Below are positions 25,364 through 38,024 of a stretch of DNA of 64,000 bases, in pieces; the first letter of the stretch is position 1, and each line of letters opens with the position of its first letter. The position numbers were made by a program, and so were the translations under genes. The DNA lies in NCBI RefSeq assembly GCF_000496575.1, contig NZ_AYKT01000009.1:1-64000 (forward strand), given 5' to 3'. The notes under the pieces are model-generated. The model saw only the letters and a list, made by a program, of their open reading frames with translations. It had not been told where the DNA came from and searched no databases. This DNA is from Geobacillus thermodenitrificans subsp. thermodenitrificans DSM 465. Lineage in GTDB: Bacteria > Bacillota > Bacilli > Bacillales > Anoxybacillaceae.

Positions 25364-25711
25364 TTAGAAAATGCTACCTAATTTTCCTTGCGAGCACAAT
25401 AATCCAAACTCGGCAACCATCCACCAGCCCGGATCATAAGTAGCGTATGCACAGAGATATCATTCGTAATCGCAACCATCGTCTCCTTTCCCAAAATTAG
25501 CCCAACAACGATCGTAAGCTTGGCAGCATCGGTCTAATGCGTTAATTGGTGTTCCACTTCTACACTTGGCTCCAAAGTAATTTTGGTAACAATATTTCCC
25601 ATTACCAGAACCATAGGAAACTAAGCATCCCTCATACCAGGCTTCGGGTGCGATTTCACCTTCCATTATTTTATCAGTCCCCATTGGTTTTTTAAGCTCT
25701 TCTACAAACAA
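25364..25711 (-). pseudogene. Phospholipase A2-like protein, damaged
   Basis: The frame encodes a Cys-rich phospholipase A2-like core: CYQNYFGAKCRSGTPINAL then DRCCQAYDRCW. In active enzymes the CC-x-x-H-D-x-C box has His; here it is Tyr (TAC). A TGA at 25460-25462 ends the frame after GCDYE, yet 31 sensible codons containing YDPGWW and two more Cys follow to a TAA at 25364. No signal peptide or ribosome site is visible: the only start is a TTG at 25711, and a TAA closes the frame just upstream. It is probably a remnant of a secreted enzyme or toxin domain. Confidence 0.6.
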
Positions 25712-26313
25712 GAAGTAAGAAGCTTCAAAAGGAATTTCAACTTATCTCTAGGAGCCCGGTGATTTACTTAGCAACGAGGTAAAACCTATATTTTCTCAAA
25801 TTCAGAAACCTTGATAAAACGTGCTTTTGTTTCTCATTCAGCTTCGTCGATTTCTCAAGTATCCTCGTTTTTCACCGGCCTTCTAGAGACAAAGATGTGA
25901 TTGTTTAAGTATGAGAGTGAAATCATGGGAAATATTTGCAAGAAAATTAAAAAATATAATCAAATCAAAATTGATCTTCTCAAAATAGTTAAGTGTATTG
26001 ATTGTTGTACGGAAGATGAAAAAGAACTTTACCAGAACAAAGAAGTGACAAGCTTGTTGCCCAAATGATTCGCCGATTTGTTTGAAATCCCCAAGACCCA
26101 ATATTCAATCACTGTGTATGTAATGGGTGTAATATGGGAAAACGATTGCCTTCTTTTTGTCTCCACCGCCCTTGACGATTCTTTCCCACCTTTGTCGGGT
26201 GTTGGTCAAGGGCGACTCCATCCTTGAACATCCCTCCGATACTCAAGGGGATGGTCTATGTGGAGTCTTCATAACGCGCTTTTGATGCGACCCTTTGCTA
26301 TCCTCGCCCGCCG
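25712..26313. other. AT-rich decayed intergenic region
   Basis: No solid gene is present. A 10-bp perfect inverted repeat, CGCCCTTGAC and GTCAAGGGCG, lies at 26167-26214 with a 28-base loop and may be a transposon end. A possible 47-codon frame is listed separately. Confidence 0.5.
25925..26068 (+). CDS. Possible small ORF in decayed region
   Basis: This is a 47-codon frame rich in Lys, Ile and Asn, with CIDCC in the middle. GAGAGTG lies 6 bases before the ATG. It is AT-rich and has no recognisable family. It could equally be a fragment of a lost gene. Confidence 0.25.
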   Translation: MGNICKKIKKYNQIKIDLLKIVKCIDCCTEDEKELYQNKEVTSLLPK

Positions 26314-26355
26314 CAAAAAAAGGCACCTTTCTTGGCAAACAGCCGAAAGGTGCCT
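26314..26355 (-). terminator. Terminator of the glycolytic operon (after eno)
   Basis: On the minus strand AGGCACCTTTC pairs with GAAAGGTGCCT, followed by seven T. It lies about 20 bases after the eno stop codon. Confidence 0.88.
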
Positions 26356-26374
26356 GTAATGATTCTGTTATCGG

Positions 26375-29986
<3,612 letters not shown>

Positions 29987-30046
29987 TCACCTTTCCTTTC
30001 GCTAGGCGGCGACTGCCGCCAGGGGCGTCCCATCGGACGCGCTAAA

Positions 30047-31231
30047 TCATTTGTCGTTTAACGCTACGACCCCTGGCAGCTGCTTGCCTTCCATAAACTC
30101 AAGGGAAGCGCCGCCACCCGTAGAAATGTGGTCCATTTTGTCCGCCAAGTCAAATTTTTCAACCGCCGCAGCCGAGTCTCCGCCGCCGATGACCGAGTAT
30201 GTATCCGCAGCTTCAGCGAGCGCTTCGGCGACTGCTCTCGTCCCATGAGAGAACGTCTCCATTTCAAAGACGCCCATCGGGCCGTTCCAGACGACAAGTT
30301 TGGATTGGCGAATGACATCGCGGTACAATTCACGCGTTTGCGGACCGATGTCAAGCGCCTCCCAATCGCTTGGAATGGCGTCAATCGGCACCACTTTTGT
30401 ATTGGCATCATTGGCAAACCGGTCTGCCACAACCACATCAACCGGCATGTAAAAACGGACGCCTTTTTCTTTCGCTTTTTCCATAAACGATTTCGCCAGC
30501 TCGATTTTATCTTCCTCAAGCAACGACTTGCCGACGTCATGGCCGAGCGCTTTTACGAACGTATACGCCAGCCCGCCGCCGATAATCAAGTTGTCGACTT
30601 TATCGAGCAAGTTTTCGATGACTCCGATTTTATCTTTCACTTTTGCGCCGCCGATAATCGCCGTAAACGGGCGATCAGGGTTCGAAAGCGCCTTGCCAAG
30701 CACTTCGATTTCTTTTTCCATCAAAAACCCAGCAACGGCTGGTAAGTAATGAGCGATCCCTTCGGTTGACGCATGGGCACGGTGCGCCGCTCCGAATGCA
30801 TCGTTCACGTACAGATCAGCCAGTTCGGCAAACGCCCGAGCGAGTTCGGGATCGTTTTTCTCTTCACCAGGATAAAAACGGACGTTCTCAAGCAAGAGGA
30901 CGTCGCCTTCATTTAAGTTGGCGACTGCCGCTTTTACTTCATCGCCGATTGCTTCGTTCGTTTTCACGACCGGCCGCTCAAGCAATTCACCGAGACGCTT
31001 GGCGACGGCATCTAAGCGCAGTTCTTCGACGACTTTTCCTTTCGGACGGCCGAGGTGGCTGGCCAAAATGACTTTCGCTCCGTGTTCGATCAAATACTGG
31101 ATCGTCGGCAGTGCCGCACGAATGCGTGTATCATCGGTGATGGCGCCATCTTCCATCGGCACGTTAAAATCGACACGGCAAAAGACGCGCTTTCCCCTCA
31201 CCTCAACGTCGCGGATCGTCTTCTTGTTCAT
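30047..31231 (-). CDS. pgk: Phosphoglycerate kinase
   Basis: This enzyme makes ATP and 3-phosphoglycerate from 1,3-bisphosphoglycerate. The 394 residues match G. stearothermophilus PGK. Motifs are [31 protein letters not shown], the hinge GPMGVFE and the nucleotide loop [14 protein letters not shown] promoter (31310-31339) and leader hairpin (31272-31296) separate it from gapA, so it can be expressed apart from the CggR-controlled transcript. Confidence 0.98.
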   Translation of the reverse strand: MNKKTIRDVEVRGKRVFCRVDFNVPMEDGAITDDTRIRAALPTIQYLIEHGAKVILASHLGRPKGKVVEELRLDAVAKRLGELLERPVVKTNEAIGDEVKAAVANLNEGDVLLLENVRFYPGEEKNDPELARAFAELADLYVNDAFGAAHRAHASTEGIAHYLPAVAGFLMEKEIEVLGKALSNPDRPFTAIIGGAKVKDKIGVIENLLDKVDNLIIGGGLAYTFVKALGHDVGKSLLEEDKIELAKSFMEKAKEKGVRFYMPVDVVVADRFANDANTKVVPIDAIPSDWEALDIGPQTRELYRDVIRQSKLVVWNGPMGVFEMETFSHGTRAVAEALAEAADTYSVIGGGDSAAAVEKFDLADKMDHISTGGGASLEFMEGKQLPGVVALNDK

Positions 31232-31271
31232 CGTTCTGGCCCCCTTTGGTCACAGTTTTGGCAAAGGAAAA

Positions 31272-31296
31272 GGAGTGGGGATCATTTCCCCGCTCC
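31272..31296 (-). other. GC-rich hairpin in the pgk leader
   Basis: On the minus strand GGAGCGGGG pairs with CCCCACTCC (one G-T) around a 7-base loop, followed by TTTTCC. It lies between the pgk promoter and the pgk start, so it is a partial terminator, attenuator or stabilising element. Confidence 0.6.
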
Positions 31297-31309
31297 CCTC
31301 CATTTCCCT

Positions 31310-31339
31310 ATTATAGACTTGAATCAATGGAAAACTCAA
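31310..31339 (-). promoter_or_regulatory. Sigma-A promoter of pgk
   Basis: TTGAGT, 18 bases, TATAAT in the gapA-pgk gap. A second promoter at this place is known for B. subtilis and lets the lower glycolytic genes escape CggR. Confidence 0.7.
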
Positions 31340-31352
31340 TGCCAAGCTAGTC

Positions 31353-32378
<1,026 letters not shown>

Positions 32379-32399
32379 TTATGGATGATTTGTATCGGC

Positions 32400-32417
32400 A
32401 AGGGACGTTAATCCCCT
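32400..32417 (-). other. Stem-loop at the cggR-gapA junction
   Basis: AGGGGA and TCCCTT arms around a 6-base loop straddle the cggR stop codon. In B. subtilis the cggR-gapA mRNA is cut near a stem-loop at this place, giving a stable gapA mRNA. The same processing is likely here. Confidence 0.5.
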
Positions 32418-33427
32418 ACTAACGCTTTGGCGGCGCCTTCGTCCGTCACCAAGAGGGAATGCGGTGCCCGCTTTATGTACGCCTGAATGGCCTTCGCCTT
32501 CGAGGCGCCTCCAGCGACGGCGATGACATGTTCAACATGCGGGAGGTTTTCGAGCTGAATGCCGACGGTTTTTACTTTGTGGACGACATCACCGTGTTCA
32601 TTGAAATAATAACCAAACGCCTCGGCGACCGCATGGCGGGCGATGATTTTTTCCATCTCCACAGGCGGCGTCTTCCGCCGTTTCGCCATCGTCACTGCTT
32701 CGCCGATGCCATGGACGACCATACGGCACGATTGAATCAGCTCAAGTACTTCTTTCACTGCCGGTTCTTCAATGAGCGATGCATACGCCTCACCGCTCAG
32801 CTGGTCAGGTACATGCAACAGCCGGTAACGGCCGGTCGCTTTTTCCGCCATTTTGGCGCAAATCGTATTCGCTTGGTTTTCAACATCTTCACCAAGCCCT
32901 CCGCGCGCCGGGACGAACAACACATCAGCAAGCTTCGGATCCGGCGTCATCATTTCAGCCACCGCTGCCATGGTCGTTCCGCCAGCCACAGCGACAATAT
33001 CGCCGGGCCGGAGCTGTTCTTTCATGCAGGCGACACACGCTCTTCCCAATTCTTTTTTTACCCAAGGAGAACGGTCACTATCCCCAGCGACCACAACAAC
33101 GCGCGCAACGTTCAACCGCTGTTTCAGCGCTGTTTCCAATTCCTTGAGCCCAAGCGCTTCCCTCATCAAGTCATTAAGCGTGTGAAGCAACGCCTGGCCT
33201 TCTTCCGTTAACCGCATGCCTGACACATCGGTAGAAAGCAAGTTTTGCCCTTTTAAAAATTCGGTTTCCGATCGAAGCACTCGCTCGCTCATGCCAAGGC
33301 TGGCGGCTAGCGCCCGTCTCCCGATCGGTGCCATGAGCGAAATAGAGTGCAAAATTTGATACCGTTTTTGCATAACCTCAAGCAAGTCAGGCAATAATTT
33401 TTTTTGTGCCTCTAATAACGATTGCAT
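32408..33427 (-). CDS. cggR: Central glycolytic genes regulator
   Basis: This SorC/DeoR-family repressor of the gapA operon is relieved by fructose 1,6-bisphosphate. From the ATG at 33427 (AGAAAGG upstream, and the N-terminus MQSLLEAQKKLLPDLLEVMQ matches B. subtilis) it has 339 residues. The winged helix lies at about 30-75 (IGRRALAASLGMSERVLRSE). The sugar-phosphate domain follows, with VVAGDS, VAVAGGTTMAAVAEM and IAVAGGASKAKAIQAY. Its own operator overlaps the promoter leader at 33454-33491. Confidence 0.96.
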   Translation of the reverse strand: MQSLLEAQKKLLPDLLEVMQKRYQILHSISLMAPIGRRALAASLGMSERVLRSETEFLKGQNLLSTDVSGMRLTEEGQALLHTLNDLMREALGLKELETALKQRLNVARVVVVAGDSDRSPWVKKELGRACVACMKEQLRPGDIVAVAGGTTMAAVAEMMTPDPKLADVLFVPARGGLGEDVENQANTICAKMAEKATGRYRLLHVPDQLSGEAYASLIEEPAVKEVLELIQSCRMVVHGIGEAVTMAKRRKTPPVEMEKIIARHAVAEAFGYYFNEHGDVVHKVKTVGIQLENLPHVEHVIAVAGGASKAKAIQAYIKRAPHSLLVTDEGAAKALVGD

Positions 33428-33453
33428 CAGACCTTTCTCCCTAACCAATCATA

Positions 33454-33491
33454 GGGACATTATACGTCCCGGTATGACATATTATGTCCCA
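33454..33491 (-). promoter_or_regulatory. CggR operator
   Basis: On the minus strand the pattern is TGGGAC-N6-TGTC-N4-CGGGAC-N6-TGTC, two direct repeats. This is nearly identical to the known B. subtilis CggR operator, and it lies between the promoter and the cggR start. Confidence 0.88.
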
Positions 33492-33525
33492 CTAGTCCAT
33501 AAAAAATTCCTCCCGCTTCATCTTC

Positions 33526-33554
33526 ATTATAGCAGGAGGAATAAAGGTGTTCAA
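33526..33554 (-). promoter_or_regulatory. Sigma-A promoter of cggR-gapA
   Basis: TTGAAC, 17 bases ending in TGC, then TATAAT, an extended -10. The operator lies about 30 bases downstream, so CggR acts as a roadblock as in B. subtilis. The -35 overlaps the stop of the upstream glutaredoxin-like gene. Confidence 0.85.
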
Positions 33555-33796
33555 CCTTTTTGCGCCTGCCGCAACCGCTTTCTCACCATTTCTTTTTCAA
33601 TCATCCCGTATCCGATTTCTTCACCGTCGAGTTCGATGACTGGGATCATTAACTGGTATTTCTCAAGCAACGCGTCATCTTGATAAATATCGATCTCTTC
33701 GATCGTGAATGAATAGTCCGCTTGCAGCTCGGTTAAAACGGCTTTGGCCTTTTCACAAAGCGGACAGTTCGTTTTTGTATACAGACGGATGTGCAT
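33551..33796 (-). CDS. Glutaredoxin-like (DUF836) thiol protein
   Basis: This small thioredoxin-fold protein of 81 residues carries a CPLC motif (about 10-13: TKTNCPLCEKAK) and the cis-Pro segment MIPVIELDG. The start at 33796 has AAAGGAAG upstream. It belongs to the DUF836/glutaredoxin-like family; substrate and reductant are unknown. It lies between rpoN and cggR, on the same strand, with the cggR promoter overlapping its last codons. Confidence 0.85.
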   Translation of the reverse strand: MHIRLYTKTNCPLCEKAKAVLTELQADYSFTIEEIDIYQDDALLEKYQLMIPVIELDGEEIGYGMIEKEMVRKRLRQAQKG

Positions 33797-33851
33797 GCGT
33801 TTCTTCCTTTCTTTCTTATAGCGTTTGCCACTTGTTTTCTGTTCATTGCCT

Positions 33852-35159
33852 TTACGGCAGGCTCGTATATTGTTTTCGTTTGGCTGATGACGGAATGCGC
33901 AGCTGTTCGCGATATTTGGCGACCGTGCGTCGTGAGATGGCAATGCCATGCTGATCGCGAAGCAAATCGGCAAGCTGTTGGTCGGAAAGCGGCGCCCGCC
34001 GGTCTTCGGCGGAAATGAGCGTTTGAATGATCGCTTTCACTTGAACAGAGGAAGCCGTCTCCCCCGCTCCAGCCGTGGCAGCACTGGAAAAAAAGCGACG
34101 CAGCTCGATCATGCCAAACGGCGTTTGCACATATTTATGCCGGACCGCACGGCTCACAGTTGATTCATGGACGCCGAGTTCTTCGGCCACTTCGCGCATC
34201 GTCATCGGCTTCAGCGCCGACAGGCCGCTTTCAAAACAAGAGCGCTGGCGGTCAATAATGATGCCCATGAGGTGAACTAGCGTCTGCTTCCGTTGTTCTA
34301 AACTTTTGGCGAGCCATGTAAACTGCCGATACTTTTCTTTCATAAATCGCTCAGCGTGCCGATCGCCAACGGCAACAATATGCCGCTCGTATTCCTTATT
34401 CCACCCGAGCTCCGGATGGATGTCATCGTTATAGGTAACAATCCAACCGCCGTCCGCTTGGCGGGTGACGATCAAATCGGGCACGATAAAATGCGGCGTT
34501 TCGTTCGCATAATGGATACCGGGCCGCGGCTCAAGCGTGCGGATGAGCTCGAAGACACGCTGCAGCTCACCGAGGCTGACGCCGAGTTGTTTCGCAAGCG
34601 TCTTCCACGCTTTTTCGGCAAAGGCGACAAAATGATGGCGAACGATCGTCTCCGCCAACTCATCGCGCTCCGGCCGGCGCTCAAGCTGCAGAAGGAGACA
34701 CTCGGCCAAATCACGCGCACCGACTCCCGGTGGGTCAAGCGATTGCACAAAACGCAGCGCACGTTCGACCTCTTGCTCCGATACGGAGAATCGCGCTGCC
34801 AACTCGGCAAGCGGTACGCGCAAATAGCCATCTTCATCCAGCGCAGCGATCAGATGACGAACCATGCGCTCTTCCTTCGCCGGCAGCATCAATCCCGGAA
34901 GTTGGGCAAGCAAGTGGCCAGCAAGCGTCTCCGTCCGACCGCTGATATTTTCGAGCCATTGCTTCCGATCTTTGTCCGTTCGGCTTGTTCTCCGCCGCAT
35001 CCGACCGCGGCGAATTTCTAAAAATGGGTTTTCAAGCGACTGTTCGTATAAAAACGCTTCCAAATCAAGTGCCGAATATTGCAGCAGTTCAATCGCCTGC
35101 ACAAGCTCCTTCGTCAGCGACAACTGCAGCCGCTGCTCTTGCCATAACTCCGCCCTCAT
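33852..35159 (-). CDS. rpoN: RNA polymerase sigma-54 factor
   Basis: This sigma-54 protein (called SigL in B. subtilis) needs AAA+ activators and reads -24/-12 promoters. It has 435 residues from the ATG at 35159 (AAGGGGG upstream). Region I is Gln/Leu-rich (LWQEQRLQLSLTKELVQAIELLQYSALDLEAFL), the core-binding region follows, the helix-turn-helix is MTMREVAEELGVHESTVSRAVRHKYVQ and the C-terminal RpoN box is SRRTVAKYREQL. The position next to cggR matches B. subtilis. Confidence 0.96.
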   Translation of the reverse strand: MRAELWQEQRLQLSLTKELVQAIELLQYSALDLEAFLYEQSLENPFLEIRRGRMRRRTSRTDKDRKQWLENISGRTETLAGHLLAQLPGLMLPAKEERMVRHLIAALDEDGYLRVPLAELAARFSVSEQEVERALRFVQSLDPPGVGARDLAECLLLQLERRPERDELAETIVRHHFVAFAEKAWKTLAKQLGVSLGELQRVFELIRTLEPRPGIHYANETPHFIVPDLIVTRQADGGWIVTYNDDIHPELGWNKEYERHIVAVGDRHAERFMKEKYRQFTWLAKSLEQRKQTLVHLMGIIIDRQRSCFESGLSALKPMTMREVAEELGVHESTVSRAVRHKYVQTPFGMIELRRFFSSAATAGAGETASSVQVKAIIQTLISAEDRRAPLSDQQLADLLRDQHGIAISRRTVAKYREQLRIPSSAKRKQYTSLP

Positions 35160-35237
35160 CGTCACGCCCCCTTTCTTTTATTGTACACAACAGTGACGAT
35201 GGGGGGTAGGAGAAATTTTTGACGGCCGCCCGCAGGC

Positions 35238-35270
35238 AAAACAAAAGCACCCGAGGACTCGGATGCTTTC
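35238..35270 (-). terminator. Terminator of an unannotated minus-strand transcript
   Basis: AAAGCATCCGAG pairs with CTCGGGTGCTTT on the minus strand (one G-T), followed by TGTTTTG. No gene lies just upstream on that strand, so it may end a non-coding RNA from 35271-35640. Confidence 0.65.
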
Positions 35271-35649
35271 ATTCCTCTTTTCGTTGAACACGGATATGCC
35301 TAAAAGGCCACCTTTCATACTTGAGCAGAGAGCAAAACGCGCTCTCCTTAGGTCTCATGCCTAGGTGAAACGCTCATGGGTCTTTTCTATGAACATGTAC
35401 GTACGTTGGATGCCACGTTCATGCTCGGGCCGAAGACAACATCTTTTCTGTGCCCCCACCACTTAATCCACCTTATGGTTTGATTGAAGTGGGAGCTTCT
35501 CAGATAATCCCGTCTATGAAAAATGTATGACACAGGGATTTGGGGGCAGATCTTTTGTTACAATATCATTCAAACGTGCAAAACCGAAAAAGACACTTCG
35601 TTTACCGCTCCACAACCATTCCGCGGCATCACGGCAACAGCTTGGCAAA
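35271..35649. other. Structured non-coding region, unidentified
   Basis: There is no coding frame here. Hairpins include GAGAGC-N7-GCTCTC (about 35326-35345), ATGAAC/GTTCAT (about 35390-35430) and CCACTTAATC with GATTGAAGTGG (about 35458-35495). TCTG..CCCCCA and TGGGGGCAGA face each other over about 120 bases. It is bracketed by two minus-strand terminators. The plus-strand part ending GAAGTGGGAGCTTCTCA recalls the 3' end of IS605/TnpB elements (omega RNA scaffold), but no TnpB gene is present. Confidence 0.5.
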
Positions 35650-35678
35650 TGAAAAACGGTTGCTGACGCAACCGTTTT
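35650..35678 (-). terminator. Terminator of tRNA-Arg
   Basis: AAAACGGTTGC pairs perfectly with GCAACCGTTTT around TGAC-type loop, then TTC on the minus strand. It lies 8 bases after the tRNA 3' end. Confidence 0.82.
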
Positions 35679-35685
35679 GTTGAGA

Positions 35686-35757
35686 CGCCCTCGGCAGGAT
35701 TCGAACCCACGCTAAGAGAACCGGAATCTCTCGTGCTATCCACTACACTACGAGGGC
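35686..35757 (-). tRNA. tRNA-Arg (anticodon CCG)
   Basis: It is 72 bases without encoded CCA. Acceptor GCCCTCG pairs with CGAGGGC; the T-arm contains GGTTCGAATCC; the anticodon stem AGAGA/TCTCT carries loop TTCCGGT, giving CCG, which reads CGG. It lies upstream of and divergent from clpP, as trnQ-Arg does in B. subtilis. Confidence 0.95.
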
Positions 35758-35801
35758 ATGTTATGTTGTTGTTTTTTCTGCTTCGTTCCGTCGCATGTTC
35801 T

Positions 35802-35829
35802 ATTATAGCAGGATCAAAAAAAAATGCAA
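35802..35829 (-). promoter_or_regulatory. Sigma-A promoter of tRNA-Arg
   Basis: TTGCAT, 16 bases with eight T, then TATAAT preceded by TGC. Transcription would begin about 38 bases before the tRNA. Confidence 0.75.
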
Positions 35830-36026
35830 GAGGAAAAATACAATAAAAAAAGAGGAAAAATTGGATGGCTATTCCCTGCTGTTGGCGTTCCTATCTTTTA
35901 TCGCGATCGCCAACAAAGGAAGCGAGGGAAACCTTGGTTTAAAAACTGAAAAAGCGGTTATGATGAAAAGAGGGATGTTCGCTGTTGTTCGCGAATATAT
36001 ATAGGTGAATGGGAGAAGGCGTTTTG
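35830..36026. other. Gap between tRNA-Arg promoter and clpP promoter
   Basis: TGTTGGCG and CGCCAACA form an 8-bp inverted repeat at about 35879-35914. A 69-codon frame crosses the gap but has no ribosome site or family features, so I do not call it a gene. Confidence 0.5.
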
Positions 36027-36056
36027 TTTGACCTTCATTGACCATTCATGTATGAT
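36027..36056 (+). promoter_or_regulatory. clpP promoter with CtsR box
   Basis: The -35 TTGACC, 17 bases and -10 TATGAT form a sigma-A promoter. Overlapping the -35, the other strand reads GGTCAAT-GAA-GGTCAAA (36027-36043), matching the CtsR heptad repeat RGTCAAA-NAN-RGTCAAA with one mismatch. Heat-inactivated CtsR would therefore release clpP. Confidence 0.88.
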
Positions 36057-36102
36057 TAAGGCGTACATAGGGACCCTTATAGTGGAAAAGGAGGCGTTTT
36101 GC

Positions 36103-36693
36103 ATGTATTTAATCCCGACTGTCATTGAACAGACCAACCGCGGGGAGCGGGCGTATGACATTTATTCACGGTTGTTGAAAGACCGGATTATTTTCCTCGG
36201 CAGCCCAATCGATGATCAAGTGGCGAACTCGATCGTGTCACAGCTGTTGTTCTTGGCCGCTGAAGATCCGGAAAAAGACATTTCTCTCTACATTAACAGC
36301 CCGGGCGGCTCGATCACAGCGGGCTTAGCGATTTACGACACGATGCAATTCATTAAACCGGACGTGTCGACGATTTGCATCGGCATGGCCGCGTCGATGG
36401 GAGCGTTTTTGTTAGCAGCGGGAGCGAAAGGAAAACGGTTTGCGCTTCCGAACAGCGAAGTGATGATTCACCAACCGCTCGGCGGTGCCCAAGGGCAAGC
36501 GACAGAAATCGAAATCGCAGCGAAACGCATCTTGTTCTTGCGTGACAAATTAAACCGCATTTTGGCGGAAAATACTGGTCAGCCGATCGAAGTAATCGAG
36601 CGCGATACGGATCGCGACAACTTTATGACGGCGCAAAAAGCGCAAGAATACGGCATTATTGACCGCGTGCTGACACGCTTGGAAGATAAGTAA
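36103..36693 (+). CDS. clpP: ATP-dependent Clp protease proteolytic subunit
   Basis: This serine protease core works with ClpC, ClpX or ClpE. The start at 36103 has AAAAGGAGG eight bases upstream and gives 196 residues. The triad is Ser98 (MAASMG), His123 (MIHQP) and Asp172, the same numbers as B. subtilis. Transcribed alone from a CtsR-controlled promoter and closed by a terminator. It is one of only a few plus-strand genes here. Confidence 0.98.
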   Translation: MYLIPTVIEQTNRGERAYDIYSRLLKDRIIFLGSPIDDQVANSIVSQLLFLAAEDPEKDISLYINSPGGSITAGLAIYDTMQFIKPDVSTICIGMAASMGAFLLAAGAKGKRFALPNSEVMIHQPLGGAQGQATEIEIAAKRILFLRDKLNRILAENTGQPIEVIERDTDRDNFMTAQKAQEYGIIDRVLTRLEDK

Positions 36694-36697
36694 ACAC

Positions 36698-36735
36698 AAA
36701 AGGCTGCTTCCGTTACGAACGGAGCAGCCTTTTTT
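36698..36735 (+). terminator. Terminator between clpP and crh (both strands)
   Basis: AAAGGCTGCTTCCGTT faces AACGGAGCAGCCTTTTTT with a 4-base loop. A-runs and T-runs on both sides let it also serve crh on the minus strand. Confidence 0.85.
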
Positions 36736-36789
36736 CTTGTTTGCCTTCCTCCGGTGAAACTTTCCACATCACCCGTACAAGCGCGCCGC

Positions 36790-37047
36790 TCATTTTTCTT
36801 TTTGTACATAGGCGGCAAGCTTTTCGACCGCTTCCTGTGCATCCGGACCGTCGGCGATCAACGTGATGACAGCCCCATGGCCGATCGCTAGGCTCATCAA
36901 GCCCATAATGCTTTTCGCGTTCACCCGCTTGCCGTCTTTCTCTAAAAAGACGTCCGCCGAAAAACGGTTCGCCTCTTGGACGAACAACGCCGCCGGGCGC
37001 GCTTGCAGTCCGGTTTTTAGTTTCACTTCAACTTGTTTTTCGACCAT
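36790..37047 (-). CDS. crh: Catabolite repression HPr-like protein Crh
   Basis: This HPr paralogue of 85 residues acts only in regulation. Position 15 is Gln (KTGLQARPA) instead of the phosphocarrier His, while Ser46 (AKSIMGL) is kept for HprK phosphorylation. P-Ser-Crh is a co-effector of CcpA. It ends the nudix-rapZ-yvcK-whiA-crh operon, 14 bases after whiA. Its kinase/phosphorylase HprK lies in this window at 54180. Confidence 0.96.
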   Translation of the reverse strand: MVEKQVEVKLKTGLQARPAALFVQEANRFSADVFLEKDGKRVNAKSIMGLMSLAIGHGAVITLIADGPDAQEAVEKLAAYVQKEK

Positions 37048-37061
37048 TCTCCATCTCCCCC

Positions 37062-38024
37062 TTACAGCGATTTATGGAAATCGACCGGCTTTCCGGCTCT
37101 CAGCCGTTCAGCAATTTCGTCAATTTTGCGCAGGCGGTGGTTGATGCCGGATTTGCTGATTTTTCCACCCGCGACCATCTCACCAAGTTCCTTTAAGGTG
37201 ACATCTTGATGCTCGATGCGGAGTTTGGCAATTTCCCGCAGTTTCGCCGGCAGTGAATCAAGGCCGATCGTTTCATCGATGTAGCGGATGTTTTCCACTT
37301 GGCGGAGCGCGGCGCCGATCGTTTTGTTCAAATTGGCCGTTTCACAGTTGACGAGCCGATTGACCGAGTTGCGCATATCGCGGACGATGCGAATATCTTC
37401 AAAGCGAAGCAGCGCTTGGTGGGCGCCGATAATGTTTAAAAACTCCGCGATTTTTTCCGCCTCTTTTAAATACGTAATAAACCCCTTTTTCCGTTCCAAC
37501 GTTTTGGCATTTAAAAAAAAGTGACTGTTCATTAATTCACATAACGACCGATTATGTTCCTCATACAAAGAAAAAATCTCTAAATGGTACGAGGATGTCT
37601 CCGGGTTGTTGACCGAACCGCCCGCCAAAAATGCGCCTCGCAAATACGAACGCTTACAGCACTTTTTCTTGATGAGCTCCGGAGAAATATCGTGAACGAA
37701 CGAAAAATCACCGTTCCAAATATAAAGCTCCCGAAGCAATGAGGCCGCACCGTCAGTAATGCGGACGATATAAACGTTATTTTTCTTTAAACGCATCTTT
37801 TTGCGGACAAACAGCTCAACGGCGACATCATATCCTTTTCGGAGCAACATATAAATACGCCGGGCAATCGCCGCGTTTTCTGTCTGAACATCGACCGTCA
37901 TCCGCCCGCCGGAAAACGACAGCGAACCGTTCATACGCAACAGCGCCGACAGTTCCGCCCGCAGACAACAGTGCTTCACTTCTAGATTGGTGAGTTCTTT
38001 TTTCGTTTCTGACGCAAAAGACAC
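37062..38024 (-). CDS. whiA: Sporulation/cell-division regulator WhiA
   Basis: This DNA-binding protein has 320 residues from a GTG at 38024 (GGAGGTG eight bases away, N-terminus (M)[15 protein letters not shown] as in B. subtilis). The N-terminal two-thirds is a LAGLIDADG homing-endonuclease-like fold ([21 protein letters not shown] region) without catalytic function. A helix-turn-helix closes the protein ([27 protein letters not shown]). It affects division and chromosome segregation in Bacillus. Confidence 0.95.
   Translation of the reverse strand: MSFASETKKELTNLEVKHCCLRAELSALLRMNGSLSFSGGRMTVDVQTENAAIARRIYMLLRKGYDVAVELFVRKKMRLKKNNVYIVRITDGAASLLRELYIWNGDFSFVHDISPELIKKKCCKRSYLRGAFLAGGSVNNPETSSYHLEIFSLYEEHNRSLCELMNSHFFLNAKTLERKKGFITYLKEAEKIAEFLNIIGAHQALLRFEDIRIVRDMRNSVNRLVNCETANLNKTIGAALRQVENIRYIDETIGLDSLPAKLREIAKLRIEHQDVTLKELGEMVAGGKISKSGINHRLRKIDEIAERLRAGKPVDFHKSL

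Noticed and set aside
25883-26101. 72-codon minus-strand frame rich in Phe and Ile
   Set aside because: It lies opposite the AT-rich 47-codon frame, has no ribosome site and reads as a by-product of base composition.
35795-36004. 69-codon plus-strand frame between tRNA-Arg and clpP
   Set aside because: It begins inside the tRNA promoter, lacks a ribosome site, and looks like translated AT-rich spacer with no family features.
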